NCBI RefSeq assembly: GCF_000814905.1
Contig: NZ_JXAG01000031.1
Coordinates: forward strand, 62,001 to 126,000
Direction of reading: 5' to 3'
DNA length: 64,000 nucleotides
Source of the DNA: Enterobacter sp. Bisph1
Lineage (GTDB): Bacteria; Pseudomonadota; Gammaproteobacteria; Enterobacterales; Enterobacteriaceae
Within the stretch, counting starts at the first letter, position 1. Each line of letters begins with the position of its first letter. Below, one piece after another: positions 10,551 to 18,741 of this stretch. A model generated the notes under the pieces. It was not told the DNA's origin. It made no database searches and saw nothing but the letters and a program-made list of their open reading frames with translations. A program made the translations under genes and the position numbers.

Positions 10551-12611
10551 ATGGGTCAGGAAAAGTTATATCTCGAAAAAGAACTAAGCTGGTTGTGCTT
10601 CAATGAACGCGTTCTCCAGGAAGCGGCAGATAAAAGTAACCCTCTTATCGAACGCATGCGTTTTTTGGGTATCTATTCCAATAATCTCGATGAATTTTAT
10701 AAAGTTCGCTTTGCTGAACTGAAACGCCGCTTAATCATTAGCGAAGAGCAAGGCGTGATTACCAATTCGCGTCATCTGCTGGGCAAGATCCAGTCCCGCG
10801 TACTAAAAGCCGATCAGGAGTTCGACGGTCTTTACAACGACCTGCTGCTGGAAATGGCACGCAATGAAATTTTCCTGATTAACGAACGCCAGCTGTCGCA
10901 AAAACAGCAGGAGTGGCTGCGCAGTTACTTTAAACAGTTTCTGCGCCAGCACATTACGCCGACGATTATCAACCGCGAAACCAACCTGGTGAAGTTCCTG
11001 AAGGATGATTACACCTATCTGGCGGTGGAGATCATTCGCGGGGAAGAGATACGTTACGCGCTGCTGGAGATCCCATCAGATAAAGTGCCGCGCTTTGTTA
11101 ATCTGCCGCCGGAAGCGCCCCGTCGTCGCAAACCGATGATCCTGCTGGATAACATTTTGCGTTACTGCCTGGATGATATTTTCAGCGGTTTCTTCGATTA
11201 TGACGCCCTCAATGCCTATTCGATGAAAATGACCCGTGACGCCGAATATGACCTGGTGCACGAGATGGAATCGAGCCTGATGGAGCTGATGTCCTCGAGC
11301 CTGAAACAGCGCCTGACCGCCGAGCCGGTGCGTTTTGTCTATCAGCGCGACATGCCGGAAGCGATGGTGGAAATGCTGCGCGACAAGCTCAGCATCTCCC
11401 GCTACGACTCGATTATTCCCGGCGGGCGTTACCACAACTTTAAAGACTTTATTGGTTTTCCGAACGTCGGCAAAGCCACGCTGGTTAATAAACCGATGCC
11501 GCGCCTGCGCCATATCTGGTTCGACAAATTCCGCAACGGTTTCGACGCTATTCGCGAACGCGATGTGCTGCTCTACTACCCTTATCACACCTTTGAACAC
11601 GTGCTGGAACTGCTGCGCCAGGCCTCTTTCGACCCGAGCGTAGTGGCAATTAAAATTAATATTTATCGCGTGGCGAAAGATTCACGCATTATTGATGCCA
11701 TGATCCACGCGGCGCACAACGGTAAAAAAGTCACCGTAGTGGTGGAACTACAGGCGCGCTTCGATGAAGAGGCGAATATCCATTGGGCGAGACAGCTGAC
11801 GGATGCCGGTGCGCAGGTTATTTTCTCGGCACCGGGTTTGAAAATCCATGCCAAACTGTTCCTTATTTCCCGTCTGGAAGGGGAAGAAGTGGTGCGCTAT
11901 GCGCATATTGGCACCGGTAACTTTAACGAGAAAACCGCCCGGCTCTATACGGACTATTCACTGCTTACCGCCGATCCGCGCATCACCAATGAAGTGCGTC
12001 GGGTGTTCAATTTTATTGAAAACCCCTATCGTCCGGTCAATTTCGACTATTTGCTGGTCTCGCCGCAGAATTCGCGCACCCTGCTGTACAAAATGATCGA
12101 TACGGAAATTGCCAACGCGCAGGAAGGGAACCCGTCGGGCATCACGCTGAAGCTGAATAATCTTGTCGATAAAGGGCTGATAGACAGGCTCTATACCGCG
12201 TCCAGTTCTGGCGTGCCGGTGAACCTGCTGGTACGCGGTATGTGCTCGCTGATTCCGCAACTGGAAGGCATCAGCGAAAATATTCGTGTCATCAGTATCG
12301 TTGATCGTTATCTTGAGCACGATCGCATCTATATTTTTGAGAACGGCGGTGATAAACGCGTTTATCTCTCCTCCGCAGACTGGATGACACGTAATATCGA
12401 TTACCGTATCGAAGTGGCCGCGCCGCTCCTCGATCCGCGCCTGAAACAGCGCGTTCTGGATATCATTGAATTGCTGTTAAGTGATACCGTGAAGGCCAGG
12501 TATATCGATAAAGAACTGAGTAATCGCTATGTGCCGCGGGGCAACCGCCGTAAAGTGCGCGCACAGCAGGCGATTTACGACTACATCAAATCACTCGAAC
12601 AGCCCAATTAA
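10551..12611 (+). CDS. ppk: Polyphosphate kinase 1
   Basis: Membrane-associated enzyme that reversibly polymerises ATP gamma-phosphate into inorganic polyphosphate. 686 residues; E. coli has 688, and the two-residue difference lies at [11 protein letters not shown], where the E. coli protein has two extra residues. The N-terminal helical domain ([15 protein letters not shown]), the central head domain and the two phospholipase-D-like catalytic domains are present, with the phosphohistidine in [11 protein letters not shown] and the partner motif [18 protein letters not shown]. The ATG at 10551 abuts a short AGGA. ppx starts 3 bases after the stop, so synthesis and degradation of polyP are co-expressed as in E. 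coli. Confidence 0.96.
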   Translation: MGQEKLYLEKELSWLCFNERVLQEAADKSNPLIERMRFLGIYSNNLDEFYKVRFAELKRRLIISEEQGVITNSRHLLGKIQSRVLKADQEFDGLYNDLLLEMARNEIFLINERQLSQKQQEWLRSYFKQFLRQHITPTIINRETNLVKFLKDDYTYLAVEIIRGEEIRYALLEIPSDKVPRFVNLPPEAPRRRKPMILLDNILRYCLDDIFSGFFDYDALNAYSMKMTRDAEYDLVHEMESSLMELMSSSLKQRLTAEPVRFVYQRDMPEAMVEMLRDKLSISRYDSIIPGGRYHNFKDFIGFPNVGKATLVNKPMPRLRHIWFDKFRNGFDAIRERDVLLYYPYHTFEHVLELLRQASFDPSVVAIKINIYRVAKDSRIIDAMIHAAHNGKKVTVVVELQARFDEEANIHWARQLTDAGAQVIFSAPGLKIHAKLFLISRLEGEEVVRYAHIGTGNFNEKTARLYTDYSLLTADPRITNEVRRVFNFIENPYRPVNFDYLLVSPQNSRTLLYKMIDTEIANAQEGNPSGITLKLNNLVDKGLIDRLYTASSSGVPVNLLVRGMCSLIPQLEGISENIRVISIVDRYLEHDRIYIFENGGDKRVYLSSADWMTRNIDYRIEVAAPLLDPRLKQRVLDIIELLLSDTVKARYIDKELSNRYVPRGNRRKVRAQQAIYDYIKSLEQPN

Positions 12612-12614
12612 TCT

Positions 12615-14156
12615 ATGCCGATAAATGAGAATACGCCACGACCGGAAGAGTTTGCTGCGGTCGATCTGGGTTCCAATAGTTTCCACATGGTAATCGCGCG
12701 CGTGGTCGATGGGGCGATGCAAATCATCGGTCGTCTGAAACAGCGCGTGCACCTGGCAGATGGTCTGGACAGCAATAACATGCTGAGCGAAGAGGCAATG
12801 GAGCGCGGGCTGGCTTGCCTGGCGCTGTTCGCCGAGCGTCTGCAGGGCTTTGATCCGGCAAGCGTATGCATTGTCGGTACCCATACTCTGCGCCAGGCAC
12901 TGAATGCCTCTGAATTTCTTAAACGCGCTGAAAAAGTGATCCCCTACCCTATTGAGATCATTCCGGGCAATGAAGAAGCGCGTCTGATTTTTATGGGCGT
13001 GGAGCATACGCAGCCGGAAAAAGGCCGCAAGCTGGTGATCGATATCGGCGGCGGCTCGACGGAACTAGTTATTGGTGAAGATTTTCAACCGAAGCTGGTC
13101 GAAAGCCGTCGTATGGGCTGCGTGAGCTTTGCGCAGATGTATTTTGCGGGCGGCATCATCAACGGTGAGAATTTCCGCCGTGCACGTATGGCGGCAACGC
13201 AGAAGCTGGAGTCGCTGGCATGGCAGTACCGTATTCAGGGCTGGAATGTGGCGCTGGGCGCATCGGGTAGCATTAAAGCCGCCCATGAAGTGCTGATCGC
13301 CTCGGGCGAAAAAGATGGCTTTATCACCCCGGAGCGGCTGGAAAAATTGGTCGCCGAGGTGCTGAAGTATAAAAATTTCGCTGAGCTGAGCCTGCCGGGC
13401 CTTTCCGAAGAGCGCAAACAGGTGTTTGTGCCGGGGCTGGCTATCCTCTGCGGCGTGTTCGATGCGCTGGCGATCCGCGAGCTGCGCCTTTCCGACGGCG
13501 CGCTGCGTGAAGGTGTGCTGTATGAGATGGAAGGCCGTTTCCGCCATCAGGATATTCGCAGCCGCACCGCCCAAAGCCTCGCCAGCCAGTACAATATCGA
13601 CCGCGAACAGGCGCGACGCGTGCTGGAAACCACCACCTTGATTTACGAACAGTGGCTGGAGCAAAACGCGAAGCTCGCTAATCCACAGCTGGCCGCCCTG
13701 CTGAAATGGGCCGCGATGCTGCATGAAGTGGGATTAAATATTAACCACAGCGGAATGCATCGCCATTCGGCCTATATTCTGCAAAACAGCGATCTGCCCG
13801 GTTTTAACCAGGAGCAGCAGCTAATGATGGCCACGCTGGTGCGCTGTCATCGCAAGGCGATCAAAATTGATGAACTGCCGCGCTTTACGTTGTTTAAAAA
13901 GAAACAGTATCTACCGCTGGTGCAGATTTTACGCCTCGGTGTGCTGCTAAATAACCAGCGCCAGGCCACGACCACCCCGCCGACGCTGCGTCTGACCACC
14001 GATGCGAATCACTGGACGCTTAGTTTCCCGCACGACTGGTTTAGCCAGAACGCGCTGGTGCTGCTGGATCTGGAGAAAGAGCAGGAGTATTGGGAAGGCG
14101 TGACCGGCTGGCGTTTAAAAATCGAAGAAGAGCAATCTCCGGAAGCGGCGGCCTGA
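12615..14156 (+). CDS. ppx: Exopolyphosphatase
   Basis: Processive exopolyphosphatase and pppGpp phosphohydrolase of the ASKHA superfamily, 513 residues as in E. coli. The N-terminal phosphate loop is [12 protein letters not shown], the second ATPase-fold loop is [14 protein letters not shown] with the catalytic Glu in the preceding NEEARLIF region, and the HD-like C-terminal domain shows [22 protein letters not shown]. The start lies 3 bases from the ppk stop with little independent ribosome site, so coupling is likely. It is convergent with pdeF across only 12 bases, with no visible terminator. Confidence 0.96.
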   Translation: MPINENTPRPEEFAAVDLGSNSFHMVIARVVDGAMQIIGRLKQRVHLADGLDSNNMLSEEAMERGLACLALFAERLQGFDPASVCIVGTHTLRQALNASEFLKRAEKVIPYPIEIIPGNEEARLIFMGVEHTQPEKGRKLVIDIGGGSTELVIGEDFQPKLVESRRMGCVSFAQMYFAGGIINGENFRRARMAATQKLESLAWQYRIQGWNVALGASGSIKAAHEVLIASGEKDGFITPERLEKLVAEVLKYKNFAELSLPGLSEERKQVFVPGLAILCGVFDALAIRELRLSDGALREGVLYEMEGRFRHQDIRSRTAQSLASQYNIDREQARRVLETTTLIYEQWLEQNAKLANPQLAALLKWAAMLHEVGLNINHSGMHRHSAYILQNSDLPGFNQEQQLMMATLVRCHRKAIKIDELPRFTLFKKKQYLPLVQILRLGVLLNNQRQATTTPPTLRLTTDANHWTLSFPHDWFSQNALVLLDLEKEQEYWEGVTGWRLKIEEEQSPEAAA

Positions 14157-14168
14157 GCCGCCCGTTTG

Positions 14169-16385
14169 TTACCTTTTGATCAGCGTTTGTAGCCGCACCG
14201 GCCGACCAATCAAATACCCTTGTAGATAATCGATACCCAGCGCGATAGCCGCGCTGCGTATCTCTTCGCTTTCAACATACTCCGCCACCACCAGCATTTT
14301 CTTCATGCGCGCCAGATGGCAAATCGATGCCACAATCTGATAATCCAGGCTGTTTGATACAATATTGCGGATAAAACTGCCGTCGATTTTCAGGATATCG
14401 GCATTGACGTTTTTCAGCCGCGCATAGCTGGCATAGCCGGTGCCAAAATCATCAATCGCCACGCGACAGCCCATCTGCTGCAGCTGCCCCAGCGTCTGAT
14501 TAGCCTGCTTAAGATTGGTCATTGAGTGGCTTTCGGTGATCTCAAAAATCAGCTGCCAGGCTTCAATATGGTATTTCTGTAATAACTGCCGCACTTGCTG
14601 GGTGAACTGCGTACGGCAAATTGAAGCCGGAGAGAGGTTAATGGAGAAGCGCTGCGCGGGGAGCTGCGCACGATGCTGGTCCATAAACATTAAAACATGC
14701 TCGATCACCCACAGATCGATGCGCGATGAGAGGCCGAACTCATAGGCTACCGGCAAAAACGCATCCGGGCTGATAATGTCGCCATTCTCTTCACTCATGC
14801 GCAGCAGGATTTCGTAATAATCATCGCCGCGGACGCCGCATATTGGCTGCGCCATCAGGATAAAACGATTCTCTTCCAGCGCCAGCTGCAGGCGGTTCAT
14901 CATATCCACTTTGTTTTTCAGGCCGCGTTGCAGATTCGCCGCGCCGCGGTTTTGCAGATTTTCCGGGTGATTGGTCGCCAGCGACAGATCGGCGATGGTG
15001 CTCATTTCCCCCAGCAGCAAATAGAGGTGTTTGACCGGCGATCGCACGTAGCAGTAGCTGAGCCCGACCTGCGGTTGCAGCGGCATGTTATCCCATAAAA
15101 AGCGGAACTGCTTGATACGGGCATCGAGCTCCTCAATGCGTGTCTGGTGGGATTGGGTCGTCAGGCGAATGACCAGATCGTAGCCGGAGAGCTGGTACAC
15201 GCACTCCTGCGCCGACAGCAGCGGTTTAAGCCAGTTCGCCATCTGTTGTTTGTACTGAATACGCAGCAGCACGCCATAGTTGCGCCCCAGCAGTTCAAGT
15301 TCAGGAATGCGTAGAAAACAGAGCACCGACCAGGGCGTATCTGCCAGCGCGCGGCTTAGGGCTCGCAGATTGGGCATATTGGCAACGGGATCGATAAACG
15401 CCAGACGCCGGGCGCGTTCATTTACCACTCTCTGGCGTGTCGCCATCATGGCCATGGCGAGAATAATGAATGAAAAGACCAGGTAACTTGACGAAGCAAT
15501 CGCTAACTGGACGTCGTAAGCCGGGACCCGTGGCAAATAACGGTAAAAAAAGTGGATGGAGATAATCAGCAGCGGCGTCCACACCAGTGAGATAAACCGA
15601 TAGCCGTAGCGCATCGATCCCCACAGCATCACCGGCAACAGCAGCGACAGGGTGTAATTGGTGCTGAAAATCGAACTGTTTTTATTCATCGGCATCAGCA
15701 ACAGCAGCAGAATACCGCACACCACGCTGAACCAGACCACAATCTCAGGCCACGTTACTTTACGGTCGAATTCGTGGCGCATCTGCGATAACCACGAAAT
15801 AGCGTAACGGGGATGGCGAATAACGCGGATCAGTACATAGCTAAAAGGCACCCCGGTCATGGTGCCCACCAGCAAGGCCTGATAATTAATCAGCGTCGGC
15901 ACATTCATTAATAGCGCCCCGCCATCGCCTGTCGACCGATCGTAAAAATTCAGCCACGCGCCAAGTTCAAGAATAAACAGGTAGATCGACGCCGGACAGA
16001 GGACTTGCCAGAAAAAACGTTGCGAGACTTGCGTGGCGGTGCTGTAAGCCACCCGGTGCCGTCGGGTAGCAAAAATACGGTAGCCCGCCCAGCTTATTAG
16101 CACCGGTAACAATAAATGCGCGCCTCTGGACAGCATATCCTGCGGTAGCGCCGGCCAGTAGTGCCAACCGAGCGCCAGCATAATGCCCGGCAGCGCCGCC
16201 CAGCCATAAAACATCATCAGGGCTATCAGCAACGCCATCGGCAAATAATAGAGAATCACCACCTGCCCGGAAACTGCGGTAAATGTATTAGCCAGACTAA
16301 AGAGTGGATATAACACAATTGGCGTAACGAGCGGCAAAGCCCACCACTGATCCTTCAGACGATGATATTTTTTTATAAGTGTCAT
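14169..16385 (-). CDS. pdeF: Anaerobic cyclic-di-GMP phosphodiesterase PdeF (YfgF)
   Basis: Inner-membrane EAL-domain phosphodiesterase degrading c-di-GMP. 738 residues from the ATG at 16385 (E. coli 747); the start aligns with the E. coli N-terminus, while the extension to 16478 would overlap the promoter. Residues 1 to about 310 form a MASE1-like multi-helix sensor, followed by a degenerate GGDEF domain with no GGDEF motif and then an EAL domain. There the E-x-L site reads EILLRM, and INLSPASICR, the acidic pair DDFGTGYASYARL and KIDGSFIRNI are intact, so hydrolysis should be retained. A perfect FNR box centred at -41.5 from the predicted start fits anaerobic expression. Confidence 0.9.
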   Translation of the reverse strand: MTLIKKYHRLKDQWWALPLVTPIVLYPLFSLANTFTAVSGQVVILYYLPMALLIALMMFYGWAALPGIMLALGWHYWPALPQDMLSRGAHLLLPVLISWAGYRIFATRRHRVAYSTATQVSQRFFWQVLCPASIYLFILELGAWLNFYDRSTGDGGALLMNVPTLINYQALLVGTMTGVPFSYVLIRVIRHPRYAISWLSQMRHEFDRKVTWPEIVVWFSVVCGILLLLLMPMNKNSSIFSTNYTLSLLLPVMLWGSMRYGYRFISLVWTPLLIISIHFFYRYLPRVPAYDVQLAIASSSYLVFSFIILAMAMMATRQRVVNERARRLAFIDPVANMPNLRALSRALADTPWSVLCFLRIPELELLGRNYGVLLRIQYKQQMANWLKPLLSAQECVYQLSGYDLVIRLTTQSHQTRIEELDARIKQFRFLWDNMPLQPQVGLSYCYVRSPVKHLYLLLGEMSTIADLSLATNHPENLQNRGAANLQRGLKNKVDMMNRLQLALEENRFILMAQPICGVRGDDYYEILLRMSEENGDIISPDAFLPVAYEFGLSSRIDLWVIEHVLMFMDQHRAQLPAQRFSINLSPASICRTQFTQQVRQLLQKYHIEAWQLIFEITESHSMTNLKQANQTLGQLQQMGCRVAIDDFGTGYASYARLKNVNADILKIDGSFIRNIVSNSLDYQIVASICHLARMKKMLVVAEYVESEEIRSAAIALGIDYLQGYLIGRPVRLQTLIKR

Positions 16386-16488
16386 AGATGCTCGATAGCT
16401 CTGCCCGGATCCCGGAGAGTGTTTCAGGCAGGTATCCGACCTGAAAATGCGCTGCACCCGTGGGGTGCCGGTTTGCAAACAAAGGGAA

Positions 16489-16529
16489 ATTCTAATTGCG
16501 GAAAATATCTATTAATTGATCTAAATCAA
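16489..16529 (-). promoter_or_regulatory. FNR-activated promoter of pdeF
   Basis: TTGAT-CTAA-ATCAA at 16516-16529 is a perfect FNR box. A -10 TAGAAT on the minus strand (16494-16489) places the box centre about 41.5 bases before the expected transcript start, the class II position. The rest of the 352-base gap 16386-16737 is AT-rich and shows nothing else I can name. Confidence 0.7.
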
Positions 16530-16737
16530 AAAATTACACCTGACTATGTTTATTCCCACTTTTATCGGCAACGATTGTCCAGATTATATTCTCCACGTAA
16601 ATATTTAATTTATCTTATGTTATTTCTGGTGATGTTTTAATCATCTTATTTTTACGCCAGGCTGAATTGACCTGATGAAAAGAGTGTGCATTAATGTCGC
16701 AGTCGCCCGTGGATCGGGCATTCCTAAAGGAACCATT

Positions 16738-16929
16738 GTGAGTCAGGCAACCAGTATGCGAAAACGACATCGATTTGACAGTCGCATGACCCGTATCGTA
16801 CTTCTTATCAGCTTTCTCTTTTTCTTCGGCCGTTTCGTCTATTCTTCTGTTGGCGCCTGGTATCACCTCCAGGACAAAGCCCAGTTGCCACAAGTCAGCC
16901 AGACTATCGACCCTTCCGCACAACGCTAG
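16738..16929 (+). CDS. yfgG: Small membrane protein YfgG
   Basis: 63 residues, as in E. coli YfgG, with one central membrane helix (VLLISFLFFFGRFVYSSVG) preceded by a basic N-terminus (MRKRHRFDSRMTR). Translation is taken from the GTG at 16738, 7 bases after AAGGA, because this gives SQATSMRKRH like E. coli; an upstream ATG at 16675 adds unrelated residues. YfgG has been linked to metal stress in E. coli, but its mechanism is unknown. The gene marks the left border of the variable region: in E. coli it is followed by yfgH-yfgI, here by a hipA-like gene on the other strand. Confidence 0.85.
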   Translation: MSQATSMRKRHRFDSRMTRIVLLISFLFFFGRFVYSSVGAWYHLQDKAQLPQVSQTIDPSAQR

Positions 16930-16985
16930 TTTTTTCCCTTCTTGTTGAACACGCCTTCTCGCGTGGGCTTATGCATGTCTGAATT

Positions 16986-18266
16986 TTACTGCTCAAACTC
17001 ATCATGCACCTTTTGCAGTACGTTAAAGATCCCTCGCCCGGCTTGATGGGGAATGTTCAGCCTGTAGAATACTGCCTGCCAATGGGCTAATGCCGCCAGG
17101 GTTTGTTCAATATACGCTTCTGCATCGAGATATTTATAGTCGCGACAGATTTCAAGAATGCGCTTGCGAGTAGGCGTTCCCGGATGACGGCCACCAAAAC
17201 CCGTCGTATGCTCGCCCCCCGCCGTCGAGAAAGTTACGTCATAGGCCGGCGCTAATACCCATTTCTCTTTTTCACCAGCGGTCGTCGGCTCATGGCAAAG
17301 GAAGGCAAAGTTTTTTGCATGATCGTCATGGTTATGCGCTAGCGCGTTAAAAATCATTAAACGCGCCATCTTTTCCACCTCAGCCGCACTATTGGTCATC
17401 ACATATGTCAGTTTTAGCAGACTGGAATAGTCGAGAGTCGGCATGCGGAAATCCGCATAGAGTAGTGCAGAGACGGTCATCATATGCAGCTTGCGATCCC
17501 CTACCCGGTCAAAGCGTTTGGTGGCAAAAAAATATTCGTGTCTCCCATCCGGCATTTGCCTATGTAACAGGCTGGATTCCGCCATATTTACACCCGCGGC
17601 GCGGGCCATTTCTGCATAGGCAAACTCAATGGCCCCCGTTTCAACCGGTTCCTTTTTAGCACGGAATTTCACAATCCAGTGCGCGTAGCCCTTCGGCAAG
17701 GGACCAAAGGCGGAGGTGGCTTCGTCACCTTCCGGAGATAGAGCAACAATAGCTTTTGGCCTGGCCCCGCCCGGAGAGCCACCTGCAAGGCGCAGTTTGT
17801 TCAATACCGCCGATGTTTCGCCTTGTTGAACCTCGATTGACTCTTCATAAAGCTGGCAGAGACTCAATGGGCCAACCAGAACGGTTTTATCCGCTTTGGG
17901 TTGATATTCAAACGTTCCCATCCCCCGATCGCCCATATACGCCAGGCGGTCGAGTGCGGTAATGGTTAAATGTGTCCCCTCGCCAAAGGTGCTATCAAAG
18001 AAGCGATCCATCAGCAATGTCCCCCAGCCATCGGGCAGGGAGTCAGCAAAAGGCCCATGCAGCCCCTCAAAGAGCCTTGAGTCGCTGGCCAACTGAGGTT
18101 TAGCGTCCCATGCCATCGTTAATGGCGAGAGATTAAAACCACGCGCAAGCCAGCCCTCATCATAGGTAAAGTAAATCCCTCTACCCGGCGCCTTGTTAAG
18201 TTCACCAATTTTAACGCCCTCTTTAAGCACAACGAGAGCTTCAGTGTGCTGGAAGCGTTTAGCCAC
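16986..18266 (-). CDS. HipA-family kinase toxin
   Basis: Serine/threonine kinase fold toxin, 426 residues (E. coli HipA 440). Visible are the N-terminal HipA_N domain (to about 120), a Gly-rich loop with the candidate autophosphorylated serine in GGSPGGARPKA (Ser164), the ATP lysine in WIVKF (Lys200), the catalytic loop HNHDDHAKN (311-319, Asp314 as base) and the Mg-binding DVTFS (Asp343). All key residues are present, so an active kinase is expected. HipA proteins typically phosphorylate an aminoacyl-tRNA synthetase; the target here is unknown. It starts with GTG whose G is the last base of the antitoxin stop (TAGTG), so the pair is translationally coupled. E. coli has no gene here. Confidence 0.85.
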   Translation of the reverse strand: MAKRFQHTEALVVLKEGVKIGELNKAPGRGIYFTYDEGWLARGFNLSPLTMAWDAKPQLASDSRLFEGLHGPFADSLPDGWGTLLMDRFFDSTFGEGTHLTITALDRLAYMGDRGMGTFEYQPKADKTVLVGPLSLCQLYEESIEVQQGETSAVLNKLRLAGGSPGGARPKAIVALSPEGDEATSAFGPLPKGYAHWIVKFRAKKEPVETGAIEFAYAEMARAAGVNMAESSLLHRQMPDGRHEYFFATKRFDRVGDRKLHMMTVSALLYADFRMPTLDYSSLLKLTYVMTNSAAEVEKMARLMIFNALAHNHDDHAKNFAFLCHEPTTAGEKEKWVLAPAYDVTFSTAGGEHTTGFGGRHPGTPTRKRILEICRDYKYLDAEAYIEQTLAALAHWQAVFYRLNIPHQAGRGIFNVLQKVHDEFEQ

Positions 18267-18562
18267 TATCTCATCCCCCGTTTACGCCTGCTGTTTTTAA
18301 GCTCATCAAGTGAAGCCGGATGCTCTGGATTAAAAAGCCGTGTCACGGGTGAGAGATCATCCAGCGCGGTTGCCAGCAGAATAACGACCTCGAGCGTGGC
18401 AATGCCGGTGGTTTCAAAACGTTTGATGGTTGATTCTGAGACGCCTGATTTTTCAGCCAGCGTTTTACGCGAAAGGTTTTTCGCCAGGCGGAGCTTTTTC
18501 GCGTGACTTCCCACTTGCTGTGCGATATCGGCAGGCGAGTAGAGGAGATGCATAAACGACAT
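18266..18562 (-). CDS. HipB-family HTH antitoxin
   Basis: 98-residue XRE/Cro-type DNA-binding protein; the helix-turn-helix spans about residues 17-70 (KKLRLAKNLSRKTLAEKSGVSESTIKRFE). The C-terminus is a basic tail (KNSRRKRGMR). Position directly upstream of, and overlapping by one base with, a hipA gene identifies it as the cognate antitoxin and autorepressor. Upstream lies a very AT-rich region with repeated AACCATTA elements over a perfect TATAAT, suiting autoregulation. The ATG at 18562 is used; a second ATG three codons later is possible. It is divergent from E. coli HipB in sequence, so only the family is called. Confidence 0.82.
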   Translation of the reverse strand: MSFMHLLYSPADIAQQVGSHAKKLRLAKNLSRKTLAEKSGVSESTIKRFETTGIATLEVVILLATALDDLSPVTRLFNPEHPASLDELKNSRRKRGMR

Positions 18563-18567
18563 GATTC

Positions 18568-18740
18568 AGGCCTATCTCATTAATGTTCATATATAAACCA
18601 TTATACCGCTTTATTAGCCTTTAAGGTTTATAAATAACCATTATTAAATAAATTTATAAGATCTTCTTAAAGGCCATATAAGAACCATTAAAGGCCTATA
18701 TCTCAGGTAAAAGTTTAAATATAAGCCTTTATATGCCTGC
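18568..18740 (-). promoter_or_regulatory. Repeat-rich control region of the hipBA-like operon
   Basis: Three direct copies of AACCATTA (18596-18603, 18636-18643, 18683-18690) and an inverted pair TATAAACC (18592-18599) / GGTTTATA (18625-18632). A near-duplicate also occurs: AGGCCTATCTCA at 18568 and AGGCCTATATCTCA at 18692. A perfect minus-strand -10 TATAAT is at 18605-18600, inside the first repeat, about 31 bases before the antitoxin start. The layout suggests cooperative repression by the antitoxin/toxin complex. The motif differs from the TATCC-N8-GGATA operator of E. coli hipBA. Confidence 0.5.
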
Positions 18741-18741
18741 T

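Noticed and set aside
10421-10606. 61-codon frame overlapping the ppk start
   Set aside because: Runs out of frame into ppk and has no ribosome site; ppk itself aligns from 10551.
16551-16569. ATTCCCACT resembling the guaA 3' end (28674-28683) as a possible att duplicate
   Set aside because: Only 9 bases match exactly and the site lies left of yfgG, inside the pdeF promoter region; no integrase is present.
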